A DNA stretch of 64,000 bases, from NCBI GenBank assembly GCA_013054445.1, contig JAAMPI010000080.1:1-64000 (forward strand), read 5' to 3'. The stretch comes from Cudoniella acicularis. Lineage: Eukaryota; Ascomycota; Leotiomycetes; Helotiales; Helotiaceae. The notes beneath the pieces are model-generated. The model worked only from the letters and a program-made list of their open reading frames with translations, was not told where the DNA came from and made no database searches. Made by a program: the position numbers and the translations under genes. Each line of letters opens with the position of its first letter. Within the stretch, counting starts at the first letter, position 1. Positions 47,105-59,149 of the stretch are shown here, piece after piece.

Positions 47105-50100
47105 TTACTTATGGACCTCGACACGCAACACCATATCCCCTCCAAGCCTGATAATTTCTGACAATATTGCAGACCTATCAATTTCGATGGCATCTTCTTC
47201 CTCTTCGTTTTCTTCTGTATCACGTTCTCTTTGTGACACTTTTGTGGCATACGGTAGGTTGACTTTGAAAGGCCGTGAAGAAGCTGCTTGCGGGTTCCAT
47301 AATCCCCCAATCTTATTCTGGTTGTACTCACTGTAGAAGAAAACGATGCTAGTGGCGTAAAGTCTCTCGAGCTCACCAAGAAACAATTCTCCAGGTTTGT
47401 AACCAATAAGATCAAGATCTGCCGCGGACTGTACTTCAAGATTTTTGTACTTGTGTCGTGACCGATCCCTTTGCTTCTGCTCGGCAGTGAACTTTGGGGA
47501 CAGATGAATCACGAAATCATAATCAGTTGTTGATGATGCAAAGAGTGTTCTGTGATCCAACTTGAGGTCGGCTTCTTTGACCAGCTTCGCAGCAGAGGTA
47601 GCCAATGAAGTCATATGAGCAGCAATGACTTTTGATGGAGTTCTCTCGGTAAAAGAGACACCTGTTAGATCGTGACTCGATACAGCAAGGAGAACTGTGC
47701 GGTTCATCCCTGGGTCGATTTTCCTCCAGGCATCTAATCGAGTCCTTATAGAAGCAACATCCTTCTTTGTCATCACACCCGTGAAATCAACTATAAGAGG
47801 ATCGTGGCGCCAATCCCACCTTGATATAAAAGTAAGGGTTCTCAGAAACCCCGTCATAACTGAAGATGGGGCTCGCCATGGATAGGGCTGAAGGAATGTG
47901 CGGGCAACCATCAGCTCAATTAGCTCCTCATTAATATGTTTCGATAGCATGTGGCGATCAAACCAAAGTTTGACGATACGAATCGTTGGTGACAACAAAG
48001 GGTATCTGGTACAGTGGGTTGAGATGGACTGTGTAAGAAGTGGAAGCTGAATGAAAGTTCTTTTGTAGACTGATAGTGCCAGGGAGGCGTCTTCTCGAGT
48101 CCGGGGGTCAGTAGACTTGTCTTTGACAAGTCGCTCGAGGAGTATCTGTTCTCGGTCGTTGTGGATTCTTAAGCGGAAGGTGGCGCCTGAATCGTACACC
48201 ACATCCAAAAAGGCACAATTCTGCAGTTTTTGGTCTTCATTTTCGAGGCCAATGCGAGTCGTGATACTCTCCTGCGAGTGTTGGAGGAGATCTCCGATCT
48301 TAAGCAAAAAAGCTATTTTGGTCCGTTGTATTGCCACGATATTGTCAGGCCATCGCCCAGATCCTTCAAATTGAACCAGAACATCCGCTGGGGTCATTAG
48401 TGGGTTTTGAGGACTTAATGATGGTGGATTGATCGATGCGTATCGGAGTTGTGGGCTAATGGGTGAGAGCTGCCTCAACTGAAGGGGTAGCCCTTCTAGA
48501 TCCCTGATATCCTTTTCAAAAATTCTAAAGGCCTCTTTGAAGGAATCGAATAATTTCATACTTGTCCCAGAAGAAGGCAGTGTTTTCGCAATACTTTCTC
48601 CAATGAAGGCAAGCCCTCTGCTAACTTCTACCTCGCAGTGTCGTTCCAGGATATAAGAGACAACGTCTTGAAAAACGGAATATGTTGAGCCGGGTTTCCA
48701 GACTAAACTTTCTAGAATGCTACCGTCCTTAAATCGTCTCAGCTCTGCCTTTTCACCCCAGAACTTTTGAAATTTGGCTGCTTTGCTCCTCTCCTCCGCC
48801 GAGGGGCCGTGGTCAACAAGACGGTCTACATTGGAGGGATCGAATATGAAGGAAACCACAACAGATTCTTCCGAGACTGTTGCGCTAGCATTTCTGACTG
48901 GCCACGGCAGTGGTTTTGACGTCTTTAAGTTGATTAGATACACTCGGTCTGTTAGCCCCTCCCGCAAGGCATTGAATATACGATAGCTAAACGTAGATAT
49001 AGGTGTGGCATGGTCGATCTGCGCAGATTCAAAGGTCTTGCTGGGCAGTGGAATGCGTAGTACGCTATCAAATTTTTGAAGAGGTAGTGAGGCCCGCATG
49101 ATAAACGTCGGCTCGAATTGGTCGAATGTTTCGTCGTTGAGCATCTCCATGGATGCCAGTGCTTCAGCCCTGAGAAGGCCGTATGACCAGGGCGTCATTT
49201 TATAGAGCAAGTTCTGCCCCCTCGGGCCGTCGAAAAACATAGGACCATCAGATTTGCCAGTAATGAAATCAGGAGACTCGTAAACCAGTGGTTTGATGTT
49301 CAGGTCTCTAGTTGATAAAAATTGAAGCATTGCCTTGAACATTTGGTAACTGCTGTATCCCGGGGATAGGATACTATGGCCTTTCGGGCCACCCCCTTTC
49401 AAGAGAAGGGACGCGAGAGCGACCCATTCAAAGTGGCCGAAGCCTCCCTTTGACAAACAGCCGCCGAATCCGCGTTGTCTGAGCCAGACTCGTCCAAGGA
49501 GGCTTGCTTCAATAAAGGCACTTGACTGCTTCGACGCGGAATGAATTAATTTAAGGTAGGCTTCAAAGTTCACATCAGATATTAGGGATGCATTGTAAAA
49601 TGGCGTTGGTGAGGCGGTTCTATCATTTCCCGACTCGACTTTTGGGCGGATGGAGTTTTTGTTAGCCCGCAGCTTCGCCTCCGAGAAGAAGCTTTGTGGA
49701 GCAGCGGGGATGATCAGAATCTCATAATTCGCGTGTTGCTCGCTTTCTTCTACATTCGGGGTCAGCTTCTGGGAATGTGTGCGGTATAACTAGACTTACT
49801 TGATTCGAACTTGACACTCAGAATCGGGTGAAGGGTATTGTCATTGAAATACTTGAACTTTATCACATATCCATCCGGCATAGAGTCCTGGATTCCAGCA
49901 GCTATGCAAGCCAGATAGTATGCACGTTTGTAAAAATAACGGTAGTTTAAATAGTCTTTCTCCTGGAAGATCGAGTCCGGCATCACAACTATCATATCAA
50001 TGGAAAAGATATGGTCGCCCTTGACCATAGTCTGAAGGGCATAACTACCCACCACATTGATGTTTGTCGGTGGCTCGTAGACCAACTTGTATGCAGCATT

Positions 50101-50668
50101 GGGGTCGGGTTTAGGGTTGGGAAACGGTATAGTGATTTTGTGCGACTTTTGCAAGGTCTTAGTAGCATCGATAACCTACAAATTAAACTTAGCGGATTGG
50201 TCCAAAGCAAGATATACTTCCTAGAGACAACGTACGGACACGGGGCCGCGCCGCCAATGGCTTCGATCCAAGTCTTCAGTTGCGAAGCATATCATTCGCC
50301 CCAGCGAGCCGCGTGGTATAGTTTGGTTGGACTTCAGACAACATCATGTCTATCTGCAGCTTGAACAGGCTGGACTTGTAGAGCCCTTCAGCATACAACG
50401 CGCTGCCGTCGCCATTCCCTGTCTGGCTCTGCTGCGGTCGAGCAGGCTTTGGGCCTGAGCTTGTGCTTGCTGGCGGCATTGGAGCCTCATCCTCATCCTC
50501 ACCCTCGCCCTCGGCGCTATCATCTGAGGAGGACTCTTCTGCAGGTCCAGCTCGAGGTCGCGGGTGAGAAGGCCTTGCGGTGGGAGGGTGCTCTTCAGCG
50601 TTATCGAAATCATCGTCGCGACCATGCGCCAGCTTGCGGCGTTTCGATGGGACAACGCCTGAGGGCAT
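47105..50668 (-). CDS. UTP22: U3 snoRNP / UTP-C component Utp22 (NRAP homologue)
   Basis: Nucleolar protein of the UTP-C module of the small-subunit processome, required for early pre-rRNA cleavage. It is built of inactive nucleotidyltransferase-like halves. About 1130 aa in four exons: a disordered acidic N-terminus (50668 down), a short junction exon, 50160 to about 49802, and about 49750-47105. Conserved parts include PPTNINVVGSYALQTMVKGD, GFGGCLSKGGFGHFEWVAL, FWGEKAELRRFKDGSILESL, RIVKLWFDRHMLSKHINEEL and ELFLGELERLYATSIVFFYS. Around 50245-50285 the frame does not close: LKTWIEAIGG and PVS lie in other frames than the upstream MLR, which needs two single-base additions within about 40 bases. 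Because the gene is essential in yeast, I suspect sequence error there. It is divergent from the cystathionine gamma-synthase gene. Confidence 0.9.
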
Positions 50669-51219
50669 CGTGAGCTACACAGCGGCGCAAAGTTCGGGGT
50701 GGAATGGAGGAGAGCGCAATTGGGGAAGTATCGCAGCGGGGTTGGTGACCTGGAGCAGGTGAAGCAGAATCAACACCACGCCTAAAAGTCCCTGACCCGA
50801 ACTTTTTTGGGGGCGATACAGGGATCTGAATTAAGCTCGCGGCCGCTAGGCTTTAGCGTCTTGTGAAGCCTGTGCCCTGCAGGTGTGCCTTTACTGCCCT
50901 GTGGCAACTGCCCTGTGGCACCTGCCCTGTGGCATCTGCCACCGTGCCACGGCCTACCATCTAGCGAATTCCTACGCGAGCAGGTTCCACTATGTAAATT
51001 TTCACCGATAACGGTGCACTACTTCGTACAGCACGGTGAATGACTATGCAGCACGCAAGCACGAGTTACTTCGTTACACGATTTGACTCAGTCTAGCAGA
51101 TCAACAACAGCGACCTCGAGGCACGCGCCGTGGCAATATCAAGATTAATATCGAGTACTCCGTAACCTCGCTCAGACCTTCACATTACAATCAATCGCCT
51201 CCAGCACATCTCACCGATC
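50669..51219. promoter_or_regulatory. Divergent promoter region UTP22 / cystathionine gamma-synthase
   Basis: A 551-bp region with a GC-rich 14-bp tandem repeat (50894-50942) and a GAGTACTCCGTA element at 51153-51164. No match to the CYS3-type sulfur regulator site was seen by eye. Confidence 0.5.
50894..50942. repeat. 14-bp tandem repeat, 3.5 copies
   Basis: CTGCCCTGTGGCA plus one variable base (A, C, T) repeats at 50894, 50908 and 50922, with a partial fourth copy from 50936. It lies mid-way between two divergent genes. Confidence 0.9.
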
Positions 51220-53200
51220 ATGTCTGTCATCGAGCTGGGGGGATCAATCCCTGCACTCACTCCCCACGTAAGACCCTTTTTCGTCCACAACGGGATATAT
51301 TCTAAATCACACGTAGGCATCGAGCGTTTCTCTACCAACATGGGCAGACAATGTTGCATATGAAGAGGCCCAGCCACGGGTAATGAACAAAATGACTACA
51401 GGTTACCCACGGTAGTACCCCTTACGAGCGCCTTCCCACCATGGCTTCAGCTAATTCGGGTCTCGTGACCAAGATTTTTCATTCATAAAGCAATTGTTGC
51501 CTTTGCTGAAGATGTCGTCAAGAAATACGGCAATACTGACCTATCCGCCATGCTATTTCCCTCGTGCCGGACTGCCCAGGGTTGCGTCGACTTCATACTA
51601 GTGAGGGAGCCGTCGATCCCGCCACACCACTTGCAGATAGTCGATTTAGTCTTGGACAAAAGGAGACCAATTTCTGAGACTTTGGCAAAAGTATTTCCCT
51701 CCGTATCAGCAGTCCTTTTCCGCAAATATCTTTTTCCCATTGCAAAACAATATTGGCAGCACTCGGGAGCCGGGATTTCTAGTCGACGTGCCGAATTTTG
51801 CCACGGTCTTTTCCAAGAAGGAGTCTTGATCGACGAGAGAACTTCCCAGCCGTCGAAGAATGGCACAAATGGCTTTCCAAAGCCCTGCAAGGGTCCGAGG
51901 AGATATCAAAGAGCTTCTACGGATAAGATTCCCTTGATACCAAAACCGGACCGGGCAAGTTCTGAAGAAGCACAGCAGAAACCGAGCACAAATGAATCTC
52001 CAGATACGCGCGAGAGCTCACAATTCCTAGAAGAACGATTTGGCCGTAATCTTGATGTATCCTTGGTCGAAAATGCAAAACTAGCAATTCGTCGCCGCAT
52101 TTCCGGTACTCTCATGGGTGAGGTTGATCTGTCCGTTGCACCAAGCCTGCAAATAACATCAAGCGCTCGAGGGAGTCTCTCCCATGATGATGTATACTTA
52201 TATCCTTGTGGAATGAATTCGATCTTCAATGCTCACAAAATGATGCTCAAAGCACGAGGACAACTGAAGAGTATCTCTTTCGGCTTTCCCTACATTGATA
52301 CCCTCAAGATCCTTGAAAAATTCGGTCCCGGATGTCTCTTCTATGGCAATGGATCATCAGCGGATCTGGATGATCTCGAGGCTCGACTGGAGAGGGGAGA
52401 ACGATACCTAGCTCTGTTTTGCGAGTTCCCTGGCAACCCGATGTTGAAATGCCCCGATCTTAAACGGATCCGAGCACTGGCCGATACATATGGCTTTGGG
52501 ATGGTCGTAGATGAGACGATTGGAAACTTCATTAACGTCAATGTGTTCCCGTATGCGGACGTAGTGGTCAGCAGTCTAACAAAAATATTCTCTGGGGAAT
52601 GCAACGTTATGGGAGGTAGCACAATACTAAACCCAAAAAGCCGGTATTACGAGTCGCTCAAAAAAAATCGCAGAGGTGCAGTATGAGGACAACTATTGGG
52701 CCGAGGATGCCATCTTCATGGAACGCAACAGCCGCCATTTCGTGAGTCGGATCGAGAGGATCAATGACAATGCAGAAGTCATTTGCGATATTCTCAGGAT
52801 TCATCCGCTCGTCAAGGCCGTTTACTACCCAAAGTATAACCAATCGAGGGAGTTTTACGATGCCTGTCGGACGCCCACCGGTGGATATGGTGGGCTTCTG
52901 TCGTTTGAGTTTCAAACTAAAGCTCAAGCCATTGCCTTCTTTGATCGCATTGAAACGGCGAAAGGACCCAGTCTAGGAACAAACTTCACTTTGACCTCGC
53001 CCTATGTCATTCTCGCGCACTTTTTGGAGCTGGAGTGGGCAGCCCAATTCGGGGTTCCTGCCGATCTCATCCGTATCAGCGTCGGGCTCGAGGATGCAGA
53101 CGACCTCAAATCACGGTTCGCGGAGGCTCTACTCGCTGCTGAGAAGATTGGTGTTCTCAACAGTTCAGGCCAGGTAGTCGGCCCTACGGCACATGGCTAA
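51220..53200 (+). CDS. Cystathionine gamma-synthase (PLP enzyme), one-base frameshift
   Basis: Transsulfuration enzyme joining an activated homoserine ester and cysteine to cystathionine for methionine synthesis. Three exons (51220-51267, 51317-51411, 51474-53200) give 622 aa once one base is discounted. It has the long fungal N-terminal extension ([28 protein letters not shown]) ahead of the PLP fold. Fold motifs: [35 protein letters not shown], and the PLP Lys in [20 protein letters not shown]-terminal: [20 protein letters not shown]. The frame breaks at a run of eight A (52660-52667): seven A would read [18 protein letters not shown]. The same A8-for-A7 event occurs twice in SMC6. Upstream is a divergent promoter shared with UTP22. 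Confidence 0.92.
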
Positions 53201-53840
53201 TGCGTCGTGGAGGGAGTGGCGACCGAAGGAATATTGTGTATCTGTAGGATTTCAGGTTTTCAGGTCGAAGGGAACAAATGTTCTTGACAAGCAAAGCGCG
53301 AGGAAATCAGGTGTAGATGGGGTGGGGTTTATATATGCCCTGAAAGGTTGAAATAAATTGAAGATGAGCTGATCTTTGGCAATACTTGGTAATCAATAGC
53401 GACCATCTTGAAACCCAGCCTGTCCCTGTAATCAGCTCTCGCCATGGAGATACAAAGGTTACGGCAACTTAGAACACTCCCGAAGCCAACATCTCAACGA
53501 ACATAGAAGAAGCACAGTTGTACGTACGGAGTGGGTACCTAAGAAGAACAACACATGGCGCAGGGTTTTGGAGTCCCAGTACCGTACCTACGGAGTGCTC
53601 CGTAAGAAAATCGTAGTTGCCCGGACACCAGAGTGCTCCGTGCCGCCGCCGCTCCCCTGTCAACGCGTCGCGTCAAATATCACGTGCTGTTGCGCCAGTC
53701 TATTTCCCACGCCCACACCTGCAACTTTCTTCCGTCCAGTTTCGGTTGTCGCAACGCGTCTCCCTAAAAATAACCAGCCTCAACTTCAGCAAAACCTCTC
53801 ATACGCACCAGTGTTGCAACCTCTACAGGGTTTCATCTAC
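53201..53840. promoter_or_regulatory. Intergenic; SMC6 promoter with CGGAG/CTCCG palindromes
   Basis: About 640 bases holding the cystathionine gamma-synthase 3' UTR and the SMC6 promoter. It contains TACGGAGT (53525-53532), the palindrome TACGGAGTGCTCCGTA (53589-53604) and AGTGCTCCGT (53632-53641), all within 120 bases. Confidence 0.6.
53589..53604. promoter_or_regulatory. Palindrome TACGGAG-TG-CTCCGTA
   Basis: Perfect 7-bp arms around a 2-bp centre. CGG triplets in inverted orientation are the usual target of dimeric Zn2Cys6 factors. It is flanked within 120 bases by two half-like copies, which supports a binding-site cluster; the factor is unknown. Confidence 0.5.
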
Positions 53841-56800
53841 ATGGCTCCCCAAAAGCGGTCGAGACGCGAGGATGACGACGAGATCATTGCCGTTGAGAGC
53901 GCGAGCTCCAGCCTGAGACACGAAAGTGTAAGTTCTCTGCTAAAGCACCGCCAGCACCACTTCCCAGAAGCCGTTTATTCCATCCACAAGTTGTACTGCT
54001 AGCTAACGAAAAAGCAGCATCGCAAGAAGGTGCGCCTTTCCGTAAATCAATTCCAGGCCTCGAAATCGCGCAGCGCCCGCGGACCGACCCCAACCGACTC
54101 TTCAAGCGACGAGGATGAGGATCTACTCAATGTCGCAGAGGAGTACACATCGGCTCCGCCCGCCAGCACCCAGTACGAAATCCTCCGAGATGGCGATTTC
54201 AAACATCTCCAAAATCCGGATCATGACGATCGTATTGCAACACAGAGATTAGTTGCCCGAAAACAGCTCATGGGTGAAAATCGCGAGGCAGATAATGCCA
54301 TCATACAGGAGATAACATGCTACAATTTCATGTGTCATGAGCGACTCAGCGTCAAATTGGGCCCCTTGATCAATTTCGTCGTCGGCCACAATGGAAGTGG
54401 AAAAAGCGCAGTATTGACGGCCATTACACTATGCCTTGGAGGGAAGGCCGCCTCGACAAACCGTGGAGCCAGCCTAAAAAGTTTGATCAAGACAGGTACA
54501 GATTCGGCCATCCTTGTCATCAAGCTGAAAAACGAGGGCAATGATGCCTACCAACCAGACGTTTATGGAGAATCGATAATAATCGAGCGCCATTTCTCCA
54601 GATCCGGCGGTAGCTCGTACAAGCTGAAGAGCGCCATGGGCCGCGTTATCTCTTCTAAGAAGGCCGATGTTGATGATATCATTGAGTATTATCAACTTCA
54701 AGTCGATAATCCTATGAACGTCCTTACCCAAGATGCCGCAAAGTCGTTCATCACTTCATCCACGCCCTCGCAAAAGTACAAGTTCTTCGTAGAGGGAGTT
54801 CAATTAGAGGCTTTAGACAATGACTACAAGGTGGTTTCTGAGCTGTGCGATAACATTGAAAGAAAACTCGAAGACACAAAGGGTGATATTGAGGATCTCA
54901 AGAAAAACGCCGATGCTGCAATAGAGAAACGCAGGATAGTTCAAGAGCACGAAGGCATGCGACTAGCAGCCAAAAATTTGCAGAGACAATCCGCATGGTC
55001 ACAGGTCGGCGATGAAGAAAAAAAAGTTAGCTGATCGAGAAGCGCAGGTTGTTGCAGCGCAGCAAAAAATTGGGGACCAGCAGAAGGAAGTTGCGCTAAT
55101 TTCCGAGGCACTTCAGAAAACTGATAATATGTTGGAGAGAGCTCGCACGACTGCGCGGCAAATCGAAGAAGAACTTGTACCACTGAAGGAAGAAGAGAAA
55201 AAGGCGAAAGCTGTACATAAGGAAGCAAGTGATGAGGTTCAGAAGGTGCATTCCCAGCAACGCGAGATTAGAAATAATCTCGTTGCTGCCAAGAAGAAGG
55301 TCACCGATTTCAAGGCCGACATCGAGGCGGAAGTTCAACGTATGGAAGATGCCAACGGAGGAGCTCAGGCTCGAAAGGCTACGGAGCTTCACGAAGCCGA
55401 GCAAGCTACAAGGGATACGAAGGATGCGCTCAAACGAAATGAAGAAGAGGGCCCGACACTTGAGGGGCAGCGTCGTGCAGCGGCCGAAGAGCTCAAAAAA
55501 ACCGAGACCTCCGTTACCCAGAAACGACAAGAAGTAGAGCAAATTCGTAATCGACTAAAGAGTTTGACCCAAAACCGGGAAGACATTATGGCTGGGTATG
55601 ACACCAGACTCCCACAGCTGCTGAAAATGATTCGCGACCAGCAGAGTCAATTTAAGGAGAAGCCAGTCGGACCAATTGGCTTCCATATCACAGTACTTAA
55701 GCCATCATGGTCCAACACTATCGAAACTGTTTTGGGCAATGCCTTGAACTCATTTGTTGTGACTTGCAAGAGCGACCAGACAGTCTTATCACGCATGATT
55801 AAACATCTGAATATGCAAAGCACTACTCCAGTTATCATTGGCAACCGACATCCAATCAACACAAATGGGAACGAGCCTGATCCTCAGTACGAGACAATCC
55901 TTAGGGTGCTAGATATCGATGATGATCTGGTACGGAATCAGTTGATTATCAATCAATCAATCGAACAGTCTATCCTCGTTCCTAAAAGAACAGATGCTCT
56001 CCGTATCATGTACGATCAACCCTCAAAGCCACGGAATGTGAGGCAGTGCTTTTCTCATCACGATTCAAGAAGAGACTATGGACATCGTTTTGCCTGGACA
56101 GGTCGGAACAAGAACTTAGAAGACATGACTGGAGTCAAATACCAATTCCGGAAGTCGAGGATGAAATCGGACGCCGAGACGCAAATACACTACCAAAAGG
56201 ACATATTTGCCCAAGCCGAGCGCGACCGGGTCAAGGCTGAAAATGAAAGTGCCCAAGCACGTGCAAAGCTACAAAAATTACAGACTGGAATCACACAACA
56301 CAAACGGGAGTGTGATAAACTCAAAATCGCTGTCCAGAGAGCTGAGGAAAAGTGTGAGGCGTTGCAGGCTGAACTGGACCGAGACACTGTCGAGGACGGT
56401 CGCTTTGAGGCCTTGAAGGGTCTCTTAGAAGAAGCTGAGCGTGCGCTCGAAATCGATCAAACTTCCTATGGCAATGTGGGTGTTGAAAAGGAAAACCTAA
56501 ACAAAGTTGCGGCAGAAAAAAAAGTATAAGTTGACCGAGGCAAAGGAGGCTCTTGCTGATTGTGAAGCAAAGCTTAGAAAGGCGCAAGAGAGATTCAGGA
56601 GAATTGAACAAGCTCGAAAACTCGAGTTAATCAATAAGAATGCAGCTTTCGAAAAGGTAAACGATCTCGAGGGTGCGAAGGCTCATGCTATACGCAAAAA
56701 GGATCAACAAGCCGCGCAGGTTGAAAGCTTTACCGCGCAGGCTAGTCAAGTTTCTGCTCGAGTTCCGATAAATGAGGGCGAGACATCTGCCAGCCTTGAC

Positions 56801-57560
56801 GCTAAGATTAAAAAGATGCAAAGTCAAATCAAAGCCTACAACAGGAGGGTTGGTGGCACGGACCAAGAGGTTTACGAGGCTGCTATTGAAGCCATGGAGA
56901 AGCACAATAATGCCAAAACGAGCAGAAAGGAGATCGAGGGTATTTTGGAGGCTCTCAAACATTCTTTCATGAAGCGTATAGTTATGTTCCGACGATTCCA
57001 ACAACATATTTCGGCCAGGTCACGTATCAACTTCAACTACCTTCTCAGCGAACGCGCGTTTCGAGGAAAGCTCACCATCGACCATATCAATAAAAAGCTT
57101 GATGTCCATGTCGAACCGGATGAGATGACAAAGAGTGGCAAGGGACGTCAGACTAAGACACTTTCGGGCGGCGAAAAATCCTTCTCGTCCATCTGCTTGC
57201 TCTTGTCTCTCTGGGAGGCTATGGGTGCTCCTCTACGATGCCTCGACGAATTCGATGTTTTCATGGATGATGTGAATCGAGATGTCAGCACGAAGATGAT
57301 AGTAAGTCGCGTTATAGAAGTAGTTGTCGAGTCCAGTTCTAACAATGTACAGATCAGCGCGGCGCGGCGGTCAGTTGGGCGACAATTCATTCTCATCACA
57401 CCTAAAGCTTTAGTGCCGGAGCTGCAGGTGCGGAAGATGTGAGAATCATCAAGTAAGTTTCTGCCTCTTTTCATATAGGCCTCTGCTAATTGGCCTTAGA
57501 TTGTTCGACCCCAGGGAAAAACAACGGCGAATAGATGAGATGGTGCAGGATGATGACTAG
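53841..57560 (+). CDS. SMC6: Structural maintenance of chromosomes protein Smc6, with three one-base frameshifts
   Basis: ATPase of the SMC5/6 complex for DNA repair and chromosome segregation. Four exons (53841-53927, 54018-57301, 57353-57452, 57500-57560) give about 1176 aa after correcting three single-base shifts. Walker A is VVGHNGSGKSAVLTAITLCL, preceded by ITCYNFMCHE; SMC6-type blocks follow (QVDNPMNVLTQDAAKSFI). Two long coiled coils flank a hinge (GFHITVLKPSWSNTIETVLG). The C-terminal head has KTLSGGEKSFSSICLLLSLW and CLDEFDVFMDDVNRD, and the end is LFDPREKQRRIDEMVQ. Lesions: A8 at 55018-55025 and A8 at 56516-56523 where A7 keeps frame, and TTT at 57409-57411 where four T would join ITPKA to SAGAAGAEDVRIIK. 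All lie in homopolymers, so sequencing or assembly error is the first explanation. Confidence 0.92.
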
Positions 57561-57759
57561 ACGGAACTGGCAACAGATGGTGGCTTTGTTTGATTTTGTA
57601 CAATTCAAATGGGACCCTCGTGGCAGGGCGTTCAGGGAAAATTTGGGGTCGCATAGGTTTCTGGGTGTCTGGCGGCGAGACTCCTCGGAAAAGTTATTTG
57701 CGATGACTAGATGTAAAATTCACTCTGACAAGATATCTTATACCACGATGGGAGTATGA

Positions 57760-58567
57760 CTATATTCTAACACCCTTGCTTCTCAAAATGTTCAGGCCTG
57801 CGTGTGCTGTAAAGCCTACCCATTGCCCTACATTCCCCACCGCGCTGCCAACGACTTGTACATCTTTAAACCTCCGATCCAAAAAGCCTCTGGTCTCATG
57901 ATAATCGGGGGATTTATCAGTTGTCATAAATAGCTCAGTTGCGGCATAAATGGTAAATAACGAGGCACGCTTTGTATACCAGCTCGTATCGACAGATTTA
58001 TCTCCCGCAAGAAACCATATCTCATCCGAAAGTGCCGACAATTCGGAAAGAGCCGTCGAAACATTAGATGGTTGGGCCATGAGTGCCAGGGCCTGTCAAT
58101 TAATTTAGCTGGAACAGGAACTCTCCTTCGAGAGAAAGGGTTGAACGACGAACCTCCTGCCACCGATGTATAATTTCTCTATTACGCATCAGCCTTTTCC
58201 ACGTCAATGCCTTTACTTTGGCACCGGTTCCAGGCGGCTTCACCTCGGCGCTTTGTGGCTGAAGAATGTGTGTTTGTCCGGCCAAGGCCAGTCTCTGGGT
58301 CACCAGATGATAATGGACGAGACTGAAAGCGCCGCGTGGGAAGAGGTTCGTCGAGGCATCGATATAACCGGCGTCTCGTGCGCCGAGCGAGAGAGATGTG
58401 TGGGTGAAGCCATGGGAGGGAATGTGAGGAAGTGCAGCGGCCAGGATAGAGCTTTCGATGCTATTGAAGGGGCCTGGGGGTGTAGGGTGCGTGTATGAGT
58501 GGTAGTACCGAAGGGTTCGTAACGGGGGTGCAATGCGCTGGAGGGCGAAACGCGTTCTCGACGCCAT
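57760..58567 (-). CDS. COQ9: Ubiquinone biosynthesis protein Coq9, mitochondrial
   Basis: Lipid-binding member of the coenzyme Q synthesis complex on the matrix side of the inner mitochondrial membrane; it presents intermediates to Coq7. Two exons (58567-58154, 58092-57760) give 248 aa, normal length. The N-terminus is Arg-rich and free of acidic residues (MASRTRFALQRIAPPLRTLR), as expected for a mitochondrial presequence. Family motifs follow: ILAAALPHIPSHGFTHTSL, ALTWKRLMRNREIIHRWQEA, ALSDEIWFLAGDKSVDTSWY and AATELFMTTDKSPDYHETRG. The C-terminal helix region ends GFTAHAGLNILRSKGVRI. It is convergent with SMC6, with about 200 bases between the stops. Confidence 0.94.
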
Positions 58568-58957
58568 TGGAGATGGAGGGGGTGGTGAGCGATGTTGACG
58601 ATGATGTTGACGATGATGTTGACGATGATGTTGATGCCGAGTTAGAACAAGGCTGAGAGTTTTCCTATAAGGCTGACACGTGCCTTAATCGGGTGTTTGG
58701 TAAGTTCTCGTTTCTCAGTATTTTCGGGGCATTTTACGACTGCAAAGTTTTTAAGACGCCTCAAACCCATCAAACCGATAATAGCGGGACATCCAGTGCT
58801 GGGCTCAATCAGTTGAGAAATATTGACGATATCGATACATTGCCATGACTCGTGGCTCGTGGCTCGTAGCTCGTACTGAACTTCCCGGGTAAATTCCTGC
58901 CCCGCTTGAATTCCCGCTTTTTTACCGAACCACCTCCCCTCTTTAAACACCTATAAT
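58568..58957. other. Intergenic with minisatellite
   Basis: About 390 bases upstream of COQ9, including a GATGATGTTGAC tandem array at 58591-58635 directly 5' of its start. Confidence 0.6.
58591..58635. repeat. 12-bp minisatellite GATGATGTTGAC
   Basis: About 3.7 consecutive copies of a 12-bp unit, nearly perfect, in the COQ9 5' flank. It is a likely slippage-prone locus. Confidence 0.9.
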
Positions 58958-59149
58958 ATGAGCTACGAAGACCTTATACAGAAGGCGCTAGCTGGATCAA
59001 AGAGCTTATCAAAGCCTAGTTACGCTATAATAGCCAGAAAGTACGATTTAGAGCGAACGACGCTGTTACAGACCTGGTTCAGAGGTCTGGTCAGGATCGA
59101 TCACGTGACCTCATATCGTATATATAACCTCGTTTCAGACCTCGTCTGA
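58958..59149 (+). pseudogene. Truncated pogo/Fot1-like transposase N-terminus (HTH)
   Basis: A 63-aa frame starting MSYEDLIQKALAGSKSLSKP and continuing SYAIIARKYDLERTTLLQTW has the form of the psq-type helix-turn-helix at the start of fungal pogo/Fot1/Tigger transposases (Tc1-mariner superfamily), with the pattern YxxIAxKYxLxRTTL. The frame stops at TGA 59147-59149. No DDE catalytic domain follows; the sequence turns AT-rich instead. I read this as a dead copy whose body was mutated beyond recognition. Confidence 0.55.
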
